Source: DYJK01 sp964464825
Lineage (GTDB): Bacteria > Bacteroidota > Ignavibacteria > Ignavibacteriales > Melioribacteraceae
Direction of reading: 5' to 3'
Assembly (NCBI GenBank): GCA_964464825.1
Contig: CAYXKL010000072.1
Coordinates: 1 to 13,654, forward strand
Length of the DNA: 13,654 nucleotides
Shown here: positions 1 to 9,400 of the stretch, one piece after another
Position numbering within the stretch: position 1 is the stretch's first letter
Layout: each line of letters opens with the position of its first letter
Made by a program: the position numbers and the translations under genes
Notes under the pieces: generated by a model
What the model was told of the DNA's origin: nothing
Database searches by the model: none
Seen by the model: the letters and a program-made list of their open reading frames with translations, nothing else

Positions 1-611
1 GCATTATTCTGAATTCCGAAAAGTACAAATGGGAGCCATTCGTTTGTGGGGATGAAAAACGAATACCGGTTATATTTTTGTTTTATCTTTTGGGAAGCGT
101 CATAAAGTTCTGCCCAGGTACGGGGTGCAGAATTATATCCAACACTTTTCAAAATATCAGTTCGATAGAACAGGACACGGGTATCAACATACCACGGAAT
201 TCCGTAAACTGTCTCATCAAGTTTATTAGTTTCCCAAATTCCATCAAAGAAATTTTGTGCGGAGATTACTGATGATCCAGAAATGAAATCATTCAAAGGT
301 TCAATTGAGCCGAGTGATCGAAATTCAGGAATCCAAGTATTACCAAGCTGAAATACATCCGGTAAAGTTTCACTTGCAAATGCAGTAATCAGCTTTTCGT
401 GCGCAGCAACCCATGCTATTTGCAGTACTTTAACTTTAATTCCGGGATTTCGTTTTTCAAATTCAGGTACAAGTTTAGAGATTGCTTCACCTTCTACACC
501 CATTGCCCAAAAATTTAAAGTTGTTATATCTGATTCATCTTTTGAGCAAGAAAAAGATATTAATACAACAATAATCAGAAAAGAAATATTTAAACTTTTT
601 AATAATCTCAT
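1..611 (-). CDS. Sugar ABC transporter substrate-binding lipoprotein (N-terminal part, cut by window edge)
   Basis: The frame is open from an ATG at 611 to the left edge, giving about 203 residues of a protein usually 400 to 450 long. It starts with a lipoprotein signal ending in ISFSC (Cys22), so it should be a membrane-anchored binding protein. The mature part reads like a MalE-type family 1 solute-binding protein: TLNFWAMG near the start, FEKRNPGIKVKV, LPDVFQLGNTW, YGIPWYVDTRVLFYR and PRTWAELY. It should capture a sugar or oligosaccharide outside the inner membrane and pass it to ABC permeases, probably encoded beyond the left edge. Its ATG overlaps the stop of the upstream GH144-type gene by 4 bp (ATGA), which suggests translational coupling. 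From the neighbours, beta-1,2-linked glucose oligosaccharides are the likely ligand; this is inference. Family confident, ligand not. Confidence 0.92.
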   Translation of the reverse strand, partial: MRLLKSLNISFLIIVVLISFSCSKDESDITTLNFWAMGVEGEAISKLVPEFEKRNPGIKVKVLQIAWVAAHEKLITAFASETLPDVFQLGNTWIPEFRSLGSIEPLNDFISGSSVISAQNFFDGIWETNKLDETVYGIPWYVDTRVLFYRTDILKSVGYNSAPRTWAELYDASQKIKQKYNRYSFFIPTNEWLPFVLFGIQNN

Positions 612-2533
612 TTCATTAAAATCATTTTTTTAGTTTCCTGATATACAGAGTGTAAGGATGAATTTGTTACCTTTAACTGATAATAATATATTCCGCTAGA
701 TAGTTGAAAATTATTAGTTGTTAGTTTTACGGAATGTTTTCCAGATTGTTTGTATTCATTAACTAATGTTGTAACTTCTCTTCCAAGTATATCATAAACT
801 TTTAAAGAAACAAATCCATCAACCGATAACTGATAACCGATTAGTGTACTTGGATTGAATGGATTGGGGTAATTCTGTTCTAACTTAAATTCTGTTGGTT
901 TTTCATTTACTATTTCAATATTGGTTGGTGTTTGTGAATCGAAGAAAGGAAATTTTAACCATGATGCTGATATATCTGGATCTGCCATAAATAAATTCCA
1001 CAATAATTGTGATCTGTAATTCTCAATCATACAGATAATAGGTCCTTGATCAATTGCAAGATAACCATCGCTGAACCATTCACCGCTAACTCCATTAGAA
1101 GCGTAAGTTAAATTGAATGCATCTTTAAATCCAAATTTTCCCCATAATTTTTCTTTAAATGCTCTATAAAAATGTTTCATTGCTTGCTTAGAAGCATACG
1201 GAGTGTACGGCATTGAAGATAGTGCTGCAGTAGGTGCAATTGTTCCGTTATCGTTATTCATAGGTTCATGAGCTGTATATCCCACACCTGGTATAGAGTA
1301 GCTTGCAGTTAATCCCCAGCAGTTTTCACTATAACCAACATAATTATGTGGATTATCTACACAATAAGAATAATTAATTAAACTCTGGTTAATATTCTGA
1401 GCAAAGTAATTTGCATATAAATCTCTTTTAACACGCGGATCAAAACCAATAAAAGAATAATGTGTAAAAAATAATGGTCCGCCATAACCGCTGCCAACAA
1501 AAAGTTCATAACCGTACCTTGGATAACTAGTATATTTAATATCACCACCTCTTGCCCAGCCAAGATCATAATGCTGTTTTGTTATTGGATGTGTTGGTGA
1601 AGCAACTGCTAACAAATAAGGCATTAATGTTTCATTCCATCCATGGAATATATAAGTTTCACTAAAATTAAACCCCATTGTTGGCGACCAATTCCAATAT
1701 AGTCCCGATGAATTATTCCTATAGAAATTCCAATCAACATTTCGCCACAACTCTGTAATTAAATTTCTAATCTGATCTTCTGTTGAATTCGATCGTGTGA
1801 AATAGTTTCTTGCACACAGCAGTCCCTGAATCATAAAACCGGTTTCAACAATATCGCCGCCATCTTGAGAACCAAAATTAACAACATTACCAGTAGTGCC
1901 GTTAAACCAATGAGGAAATGCCCCGTGAAATTTATCTAATGTATTTGTAAGAAAGTTTGCAATTTTCAGAATTCGTTCAGCACCTTGTTCGCGTGTAATA
2001 AATCCTCTTTCGATACCGACAAGAATTGCCATAACACCAAAACCACCGCCGCCAATTGTATTAGTTTTATCGCTTTCATCCGGATGCCAGCGTTCACGTG
2101 CTACACCGGATATCGGATCGCCCCAATCCCAAAAATATCTGAATGTTGCACGCTGAACCATATCCATAAATTCTTCATCCGTCATTTCATGTGTTGATAT
2201 TTCAACTTCATCACTTAGCGGAGAATAATTTCCTGAGTTATCTACAGCTTGAATTTTATATTTCTCGCTAACACCGGTATATCCGAACCATATCATCTTA
2301 AAAGTATCATTTTTAGGAATGATCTCTACAAAATTATAAATAGATCCATTCCATTTATATAAGATATAATACTGAAGATCGGTTTCAGTATTTGCATCCC
2401 AATAGAGATCTCCATGCAGCTCATATGAATAAGCTCTGAAATTACTCGGTGTAGCCGGAGGTGTTGTGTCTTGTGCATTTATATTCACACAAGTTAAAAT
2501 AATTATCAAACTACAGATAATTAACTTTTTCAT
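608..2533 (-). CDS. Secreted GH144-type beta-1,2-glucanase with FN3 domain and type IX secretion sorting domain
   Basis: A 641-residue exported enzyme. A signal peptide ends near NINA|QD (residue 20). Residues about 24-113 look like a fibronectin type III domain. Residues about 117-530 match the glycoamylase-like PF10091/GH144 fold, with FRYFWDW (131-137), the acidic stretch DGGDIVETG (224-232), GWNETL (298-303), NGTIAPTAALSS (429-440), LWGKFGF and IDQGPIICMIENY. Residues about 546-641 are a type IX sorting domain: NYPNPFNPS (554-562), YDILGREV and LSSGIYYYQL. GH144 enzymes include endo-beta-1,2-glucanases and at least one exo enzyme releasing sophorose, so this is probably the cell-surface depolymerase. 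Glu301 in GWNETL aligns with Glu224 of the upstream paralogue and is a candidate catalytic residue (inference). A good Shine-Dalgarno supports the start. Specificity could belong to a sister family of GH144 rather than GH144 itself. Confidence 0.87.
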   Translation of the reverse strand: MKKLIICSLIIILTCVNINAQDTTPPATPSNFRAYSYELHGDLYWDANTETDLQYYILYKWNGSIYNFVEIIPKNDTFKMIWFGYTGVSEKYKIQAVDNSGNYSPLSDEVEISTHEMTDEEFMDMVQRATFRYFWDWGDPISGVARERWHPDESDKTNTIGGGGFGVMAILVGIERGFITREQGAERILKIANFLTNTLDKFHGAFPHWFNGTTGNVVNFGSQDGGDIVETGFMIQGLLCARNYFTRSNSTEDQIRNLITELWRNVDWNFYRNNSSGLYWNWSPTMGFNFSETYIFHGWNETLMPYLLAVASPTHPITKQHYDLGWARGGDIKYTSYPRYGYELFVGSGYGGPLFFTHYSFIGFDPRVKRDLYANYFAQNINQSLINYSYCVDNPHNYVGYSENCWGLTASYSIPGVGYTAHEPMNNDNGTIAPTAALSSMPYTPYASKQAMKHFYRAFKEKLWGKFGFKDAFNLTYASNGVSGEWFSDGYLAIDQGPIICMIENYRSQLLWNLFMADPDISASWLKFPFFDSQTPTNIEIVNEKPTEFKLEQNYPNPFNPSTLIGYQLSVDGFVSLKVYDILGREVTTLVNEYKQSGKHSVKLTTNNFQLSSGIYYYQLKVTNSSLHSVYQETKKMILMK

Positions 2534-2540
2534 TTTATTT

Positions 2541-2549
2541 CTCCTTCCT
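2541..2549 (-). promoter_or_regulatory. Strong Shine-Dalgarno of the surface GH144-type gene
   Basis: The minus strand reads AGGAAGGAG followed by 7 nt and the ATG at 2533. It is the strongest ribosome-binding site in the window and fixes the start in front of a clean signal peptide. It lies in the longest intergenic gap (2534-2601, 68 bp), in which I recognise no promoter, operator or terminator. Confidence 0.8.
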
Positions 2550-2601
2550 AATCACTCAATCAATAATAATTGCAGCGGTCGATCTGTGATATTTGTTTCT
2601 A

Positions 2602-4737
2602 TTAATAGGTGCCACCTAATTTTTTCTTAATAATTTTATATGAAAATGGATTTAGAATAATTTCTTTCCCATTAATATTAATATTCTTTTTTTCATTGTG
2701 GTAATTCAACAAAAATAAATAGCTCTTTTTTCTGCCAGTCCGTTTAATAAATTGAATATCATTGTCATTAATCTTAACATCCTTCTTAATATTATCACGC
2801 GAAATTATTTTCTCGAAAAGTTGAAGATGCTCATCGCTGGTATAACCGAAAGCAAAACCAAGTGATGTAATTTTCCCTTCTCCAACTTTTTTGTTAATTC
2901 CGCATATCTCCCCTTTTTCAGTCTTTGCTACTATAATTTCATCTTTAATCTTAAAAATTTGTTTTTCCATAAAAAATGTGAATAGGTCATCTATTCCTAA
3001 TGCATTCACTTTGTTTGGACTAACAGATTTAGAAAATTGCAGATTGAGCTGATCTTTTAAAACTGTACATGGATTTAAGTAAAGATCCATTGTTGGTATA
3101 ACCGGATAAATAATTAAATGTCCGCCTTGTTTAACATAAGATGCAAGAAGTAGTTGAGCATTGCTATCCATAAATTCAGTTGTAACAACCCATAGTTGTT
3201 TGTACTTTAATAATAAATCAACTGAAGAATTTTCGAGATCGCAAACATCATAATTGTAATTGATTGTCTGAAGTCCGCGTAAAAGTCCGTTAAAAAATAT
3301 TTCTTCTCTAACAAATCTCGGATCCAGAGTTAAGCCTAGCTTTTCAATATCAAGTCTTTTCTCTTTTAATAGCTGTGATGAAGTAAGTTCAGTATAAAAA
3401 TAAGGTTTGTAAAATCCAGCACAGATTTCCGCTTGCGATTCACTTAATAATAAATCTTCACTTTCTTTATTGATGAACTTATTAACCTTCTTTATTGATT
3501 TATATAAAGAGGAAATTTTTGCTTTAGCGTCTAAAGGTGTTTGATAGTAAAAAGTTTTTCCGTAAAAACCCTTGCCGTTTGGATTAATACCTTGCGAGAA
3601 CATATAATAGTTAAAACTTTTTAATCCATGCGCCAGCGATGCATAATAAAAAGTTTCCAAATCGTATGCATAACTTTTAACATGATGCTCTCGAGTTCCA
3701 GATTGGAATTCCGCAGCCCAAACCGGTCCATTCGGTTGCATAGCTTTTAATATTTTATTACAAGCTAAATCGGAATGAGCATTTCTAAAAGAAACATATT
3801 CCGGTATATGATCTAATCCGAAAACTATATCATTGCGTGTTCTCATAATTTCTTCGTATGTGCTAATTAACATCGGCAATTCAGAAGCATTGCCGTATAT
3901 CCAGCCGGGAATATTGTGTGTCAATTGAAGATCAATACCAAAGCTTTTTATTTTTCTTATAAGTATATCAAGATAAACTGCAAAGTAGTGGCGGTAAAAG
4001 AGATGAAAATCAAAATACGCTGAATAATTTTGTTTGTTTTCTATCTTTCCAACTGGCGCATTTACATTTTCAAAGGAATTATAATTTGTTCCGTAAAACA
4101 AATTTAATTTATCTATGGTTTTGTATTTATCAATTAAAAACTCTTTGTACAATTTAATAACAGCATTATTGTAATCAATTTTCCCTGAGAGCCATTGAAA
4201 TACTCCTACTTCATTGCATACTTGCATCATAGTAATCGGTCCATTGTTCTTCTCCTGATACGATGCAATTATCGGCATTACTTTTTCATACCAAAGGAAA
4301 GTATAATGAAGAAATTGATCAGACATATAACACATCAAGTCAGGAGAGATAACATTTCCATTTTCATCCAATGCATGCATACTTTTAATATTTTTTTGAA
4401 TCAGCCATCCGGGTAATCCTTGTGATTCGTATTCAGCAAGAATGTAGGGACCGGGCTTTACAATTAAATCCAAACCTACTTTTTTACAAAGTTTTATATA
4501 CTTAATTAAATTTCTTGCCGATTTAGTCTCACCGGTAAAATCAAATTTACCTTCTTCGTATTCGTGCCAGTCCCATGGAATATAAGTAGAAGTAGTATTT
4601 GCCCCTGATTGTTTCAGTAAGCGTAAATGTCTTTCCCACTTACGTGGATCTAATCTGAAATAATGTATCTCTCCAGAAATTACAAAATGTGGTTTCCCGT
4701 TTTTAACAAAATATCCTTTATCGCTAGTAAATGTCAT
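2602..4737 (-). CDS. GH35 protein, probable beta-1,2-glucosyltransferase acting on sophoro-oligosaccharides
   Basis: A 711-residue protein with no signal peptide, so probably cytoplasmic. The N-terminal TIM barrel (about 1-400) has clear GH35 signatures: SGEIHYFR (21-28), TYIPWDWHEYEEGKFDF (51-67), VKPGPYILAEYE (93-104) and GLPGWL. Glu176 in CNEVGVF is the expected acid/base and Glu343 in WAAEFQSG the expected nucleophile. Residues about 500-560 resemble the Rossmann-like domain found after the barrel in GH35/GH42 proteins, and the end is beta-rich. Most GH35 proteins are beta-galactosidases, but the neighbours point to beta-1,2-glucan. I recall that IALB_1185 of Ignavibacterium album transfers glucose between beta-1,2-glucosides, prefers sophorose as donor, and uses Glu102 and Glu343; both residues have the same numbers here. 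Hydrolysis of other beta-glycosides cannot be excluded. The family is certain and the activity inferred by orthology. Confidence 0.88.
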   Translation of the reverse strand: MTFTSDKGYFVKNGKPHFVISGEIHYFRLDPRKWERHLRLLKQSGANTTSTYIPWDWHEYEEGKFDFTGETKSARNLIKYIKLCKKVGLDLIVKPGPYILAEYESQGLPGWLIQKNIKSMHALDENGNVISPDLMCYMSDQFLHYTFLWYEKVMPIIASYQEKNNGPITMMQVCNEVGVFQWLSGKIDYNNAVIKLYKEFLIDKYKTIDKLNLFYGTNYNSFENVNAPVGKIENKQNYSAYFDFHLFYRHYFAVYLDILIRKIKSFGIDLQLTHNIPGWIYGNASELPMLISTYEEIMRTRNDIVFGLDHIPEYVSFRNAHSDLACNKILKAMQPNGPVWAAEFQSGTREHHVKSYAYDLETFYYASLAHGLKSFNYYMFSQGINPNGKGFYGKTFYYQTPLDAKAKISSLYKSIKKVNKFINKESEDLLLSESQAEICAGFYKPYFYTELTSSQLLKEKRLDIEKLGLTLDPRFVREEIFFNGLLRGLQTINYNYDVCDLENSSVDLLLKYKQLWVVTTEFMDSNAQLLLASYVKQGGHLIIYPVIPTMDLYLNPCTVLKDQLNLQFSKSVSPNKVNALGIDDLFTFFMEKQIFKIKDEIIVAKTEKGEICGINKKVGEGKITSLGFAFGYTSDEHLQLFEKIISRDNIKKDVKINDNDIQFIKRTGRKKSYLFLLNYHNEKKNININGKEIILNPFSYKIIKKKLGGTY

Positions 4738-4746
4738 TATGTTACA

Positions 4747-4751
4747 TCCTT
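4747..4751 (-). promoter_or_regulatory. Shine-Dalgarno of the GH35 gene
   Basis: The minus strand reads AAGGA, 9 nt before the ATG at 4737, in the 28-bp gap after the 550-residue glycosidase. It supports a start giving a protein without a leader peptide, which matters for placing this enzyme in the cytoplasm. Confidence 0.65.
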
Positions 4752-4765
4752 AAAATCAAAAAAAA

Positions 4766-6418
4766 TTAAAATGAAAAATTATTATTCCCAATATTAATAT
4801 TGTAACTTTTCTCAAATCCTTTACGATTTACTTTCAACAGAAACTCTCCGTCTGATTGAACTGTAATTTTTATTGTATCATCTGTTGGTTCTGCAAGTAA
4901 ATCAATTATGTGCCCATTAAATCTAAACCTCTCGCAACCGGATCGTTTATCAGAATTTATTTTCCAAAGTAATTCATTATTTGGTGCGTTTGGTTTTAAC
5001 CCAATTGCTTGTTCGATGAAATGAATAATTGGAGTTACTCCGCTAAATCCAACCATATCTTTTGCAACAGCAGCTCCGTTAGTATTTACTCCTTCTTTAA
5101 ATGAATCGGCTGCGTAGTTTTCCCAAATAGTTCCAGTTCGTTTGTAAACTTGAGCCATAGCATCAAGATGTTTGAGTGCAATTTCCTGGGCAAGATCATT
5201 GTAACCGTATTCTTCTAATCCTTTTATTATCATTGTATTCATTGCAATCCAAACAGCACCCGACCAGTAACCGCCATTTGGATAGAATTCTTCTTCATCT
5301 GCAGCAAGTGATGGAACTGGATGTAATCTTCTGAATGTTTTAGGATTATTCAACTGTTCAGCAAGGTGCTTTGCATTTTCTTTAGTAGCTACTTTTGAAA
5401 CAAGTGTCCAAAATGCACCGATAGTTTTAATGGGACAAAATTCTTCATCAATTGTAAGATCAAAATAAAATTTCTTTTCATCATCCCACATCTTAGCATT
5501 AATTATTGCTGCAAGCTCATCCGCTTCATCATTAAAATATTTTGCATCTTCATCATTACCTAAAATGAAAGAAAGCTGTGAAAGATTTCTTGCAAACAAA
5601 ACCATCTCAGCAGAAATATCAACCGATGTACCTCCCCTCTCAAGACATGGAGTTCTTGGCGAGTTATCCATACTTGCCCAATCGGTTATATACAAACCAT
5701 TTCCTTGACGAATATATTTCTTTAATGCTTCATAATATTTTATCAACGGTAATCTTACTAATTCTAAACGTACTTTATCACCAGTCCATTTATAACTTTC
5801 CAATTCTGCCCATGCAAGTATCGGGTGGTTCAGTGCATCTAATGTTAATTTAGGATTTGGAGTTGGTATTTCCCTCCCTTTGTAAACAACATCTGATTTG
5901 TATTGATTGAAATACTCATCAAAACCCCAGCGGCTGAAGAGAGGTAGATTCTCAGTATTTCTCCATGGTTCAAAATCATGTCCAGTACTTCTATTAATTT
6001 CCCGGCATATTTCGCCTGATGAATATTGTTTAATATAAAAGTTATCCAGCGAAGCAATCCCCGGGGTTAATGAATTTGCCGTATTTAGGAACATAGTCAT
6101 TATAGCTGTATCCCATAAAAATATATTTGCATTAAATGCGGCGTCGATAAATTGAGATACGAATCCAGAACCTTCTTTCGGTTCGTGAAAATTCTTAAAT
6201 GCAAGTTCCCAAGTTTTCCAATACATATCTATGTAAAGCGGGTTTTCATCAAAGATGGGTGATGGGAGTAAATTCTTTGTTTCATCAAACTTAGGCAATC
6301 GATGCGGTTGATAAACTTTTTTGGAAAAGTACATTCCCTGTTTATCAACACTCTGAGTATGTGAAATATTAGAACACAGAAATATACTAATCAATATTAA
6401 ATATGTTTTTTTCAACAT
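4766..6418 (-). CDS. Exported GH63/trehalase-like (MGH1-like) glycosidase
   Basis: A 550-residue protein whose N-terminal leader (LILISIFLC, then SHTQ|S near residue 22) suggests export to the periplasm or beyond. The rest is an (alpha/alpha)6-barrel of the type shared by bacterial GH63, trehalase and mannosylglycerate hydrolases: FLWDTA (100-105, Asp103 the likely acid), WASMDNSPR (247-255), MWDDEKKFYFD (310-320), NGGYWSGAVWIAMN (381-394) and TIWENY (430-435, Glu433 the likely base). Residues after about 490 form a short beta-rich tail. Family members are inverting exo-acting glycosidases, mostly on alpha-linkages, which fits poorly with a purely beta-1,2-glucan locus. The substrate may be a side group or decorated glucan. 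It lies 17 bp after the 1056-residue gene with no clear Shine-Dalgarno (A/T-rich leader). Fold confident, substrate unknown. Confidence 0.82.
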   Translation of the reverse strand: MLKKTYLILISIFLCSNISHTQSVDKQGMYFSKKVYQPHRLPKFDETKNLLPSPIFDENPLYIDMYWKTWELAFKNFHEPKEGSGFVSQFIDAAFNANIFLWDTAIMTMFLNTANSLTPGIASLDNFYIKQYSSGEICREINRSTGHDFEPWRNTENLPLFSRWGFDEYFNQYKSDVVYKGREIPTPNPKLTLDALNHPILAWAELESYKWTGDKVRLELVRLPLIKYYEALKKYIRQGNGLYITDWASMDNSPRTPCLERGGTSVDISAEMVLFARNLSQLSFILGNDEDAKYFNDEADELAAIINAKMWDDEKKFYFDLTIDEEFCPIKTIGAFWTLVSKVATKENAKHLAEQLNNPKTFRRLHPVPSLAADEEEFYPNGGYWSGAVWIAMNTMIIKGLEEYGYNDLAQEIALKHLDAMAQVYKRTGTIWENYAADSFKEGVNTNGAAVAKDMVGFSGVTPIIHFIEQAIGLKPNAPNNELLWKINSDKRSGCERFRFNGHIIDLLAEPTDDTIKITVQSDGEFLLKVNRKGFEKSYNINIGNNNFSF

Positions 6419-6435
6419 TATTGAATTTTAAATAT

Positions 6436-9400
6436 TTAATAATAAACAAGAACGGTAGCTGGAAATGTATTTACATATATTTTATCATTAGTAAAATTAT
6501 TTGATTCTTCTCCGTTAATTAAAACTTTGACCGGTAATTTTTTTGAATTGAAATTCTTAATTACAATTCCGCCATTTGGTAGATCAATATCCCCGAATAA
6601 ATTTATTACATACATATTATCATTCTTTCCAATTGCATAAGAAAGTTCACCGAAATAGGTTGGTAAGTTTTCAATTTTAATTGTTTCAGGCGAGTCAATC
6701 CATTCTTGATATAACCCGGCACCAACAACCAATGTTGAATCGTATTCATTTTCATAAACAAATATCATCCTCATAGAATTTACAAAGTCCGATCCGACCC
6801 ATGTATGTGGCATATCGCCTATAAAACGAGGCAAGCGTTTATCTTTCCAAACAACTTCTGCCCAGTGATTCCATCCCAATGGTCTTTGATCTTTTAAAAA
6901 ATATTCTGTCATATAATGAGCTCGGTCAATCTGATCCATTAAAATGAACGATCCGATAGTCCTAACTTCGTACGGTGTGTAAGCATCCCATTCTTTGCTG
7001 CCTTCGGCACGAGCTTTTGAGAATTCAAAATATTTATCAAATGTATTTTCCAATTTTTTTTCGGGTAAATTATTTAATTCGCCGCACGGATATAATGCAA
7101 TAGTAGTTGATGTAGCATCAAAATCGCCAAGTTCCACGCAGCCCGGGATGTAATCAATTTTTTGTGTTTTGGTCGCTAAATCGATAGAGTTGTAAAGATT
7201 CTTTTTAAATTCATCACGTACAACAGCCATTCTTTTTGCATCATCCATTTCACCTAAAATTTCTGCAATCTTCACAGCATCTTTAAGTCCTTTCATTCCC
7301 CAAAAACTATCCCAGTAAGAATGCATCGGTTTTGCTGAATAACCTTCATGTGAAATTGATTCTGGTAAAATTCCAAAATAAGCAAGTATGCTGTCTCCGC
7401 TATTTTTATAATAATCGGTTGAACGTTGAGAAATTAATTTTTCTAAATAACTAAAGGCACGTTTTACATTTTCATATTTAGAAAGGAGGAAGGTAGTGTC
7501 TTTAGTGTAATCAAAATATGTTTTAATTAAATAAATAAATTCACCATGGCTGTCATTTTCGGGGACTGGATCTGGACCACGTCTATCAACAACACATGGT
7601 ACTTTACCATTTTCAAATTGATTTGCAGAGAACCACTCGATAAAATCACCTACTTCTTTCACAATACCATTTTTTAACAATGCAGATGAAGTTAATGCAC
7701 CATCGCGGATCCAAGATCTTTCATATGAACGTGAACCCGGCTGAATTCCAGCTTTGTCTCTATTAACCAAAATGTATGCTAAATTCGATTTAACAGTATT
7801 AACAATTTTATTGGCTGATGATGGTAAGTGGAATTTTATGTGTGATATTTTTTCTTCCCAGAACTTAATTGTAGCATTTAATTCATCAGCAGCATATTTA
7901 TAATTTCCGGTTTTAATTTTCTTTGAGTAATCTTTATAGAATGGAACAGCTAAATAAAATGTTTTTTCTTCCTGAGGTTTAAGTGTAAAAGAATATTTAA
8001 TAGCTGCAGATGCATAACCAAAATTATCTTTTATATTTTTTTGTGCTGGTAGTTTATTATTAGATAAAAATGATACTATATTTCCTTCGTCAAATGATAA
8101 AGCGCCAAATCCATCTATGCTACTAATGGGAATTATCTTTTTATCTTCATTAATTTTTATTTGATTTTTTTCGAATTGAATCGACTTTATTTTAACAGCA
8201 CCGCCGGTAATATTCAGCTCTTGATAGTAAGGATTGACTTGAAACGGTCTTAATGCTAAGAATAAATTTCCATTCTTTTTTTCTTTAGTAACATTTTTTA
8301 AAGTATAAGAGAGAAATAATACAGAGGATTTGTTTGCTTCACCGCTTGCAAATGCTTTTGTTGTAAGCTGAATATCATCTAGCCATTTTACTTGAGGAAT
8401 CGGTAGATAATTATTTTCTAATGATTGAAATATTTGAGCATCATTCCAGGTTATAAATTTATCATCGTAAAACAAAAAAGGTTCAATAGAAAAATTAAGT
8501 TTATCAACCTCCACCATTCCTTCTTCATTCATCATAGCTTCTTTTATATCATTATTAACACCTATTACAGTCCAATAGGATTTTTCAGAATTTAAATAAC
8601 GAGGGAAATAACCCCGTGGGAATTCACTTGCAACATTAATAAAGAAACGATTAATATCTGCTGACCAATCAACTTTCTTAAGCTCTATCTCGTTAATTCC
8701 ATAACCGCTGTTTTTAGAACTTTTAAGCAGTTCTAATTTTAAAAATGCTGATTCGCATTCATTTATACGGATATAACTATTTCCGCCATTACTATTATTT
8801 ACCGAATACACTTTTTCCCAATCATTTTTATTATTTGATATATAGACGTTATATTTTTTAGCAAAATTCTTTTCGTGCCATCTAATTACTAATCCACCGT
8901 ACTCACGTGAACCTTGAAAATCAAATATAATTTCTTGTTTCTCTTTTTTTCCGCTCATCCAAACAGTTTCTAATTTATTATCTATTAAATTAGAGGGATT
9001 GTAATCTTTCATGGTTGATGATGTTGTAACTAAAATATCCTCATTAACTGATCCACTTCCGGGAAGTTCTTCAAAAAATAAATCATCAATAAAAACTGTT
9101 CCTTTGCCTCCGTTATAAGAAGCAATAGTAAATTCTATTTTATCTATGCTTTGTAAGGTTGGATTTTGTGTTGGACCCCATGCAAAATTTATATGACGTT
9201 TTTTTACATTCAGTTTTGTCCATTCAGTCGGGAATTCAAAATTTCTTCTGTTAACCCACCAAACATTAGCCCCGGATTTATCAAGAAATTTTGTTTCAAA
9301 ATTATTATTTGGAGATTCTGCTTTTATATAAAATGAAAATTTGTAATTTTCAGGTAAGTCAATCGGGAAATCTTTTTGAATTCCAAAATAACCGCTCCCT

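Noticed and set aside
78..272. Open frame of 64 codons on the plus strand
   Set aside because: It is antisense to the solute-binding protein reading frame, which has clear family motifs through this stretch.
1985..2197. Open frame of 70 codons on the plus strand
   Set aside because: It lies antisense within the conserved GH144-type domain, has no ribosome-binding site I can see and no recognisable motif.
2534..2601. Imperfect inverted repeat CAAT-TATT-ATTG as an operator
   Set aside because: Only four bases per arm match in an AT-rich gap, which is expected by chance, and no second copy is seen at another gene start.
2602..4737. Beta-galactosidase call for the GH35 protein
   Set aside because: It is the default family label, but no galactose genes are near, and Glu102/Glu343 coincide with the beta-1,2-glucosyltransferase as recalled.
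5578..5853. Open frame of 91 codons on the plus strand
   Set aside because: It is antisense to the motif-rich part of the GH63-like gene and has no features of its own.
6370..6418. Lipoprotein signal on the 550-residue glycosidase (Cys15 in IFLC)
   Set aside because: Leu at the position before Cys does not fit a lipobox; a signal peptidase I site after SHTQ is more likely.
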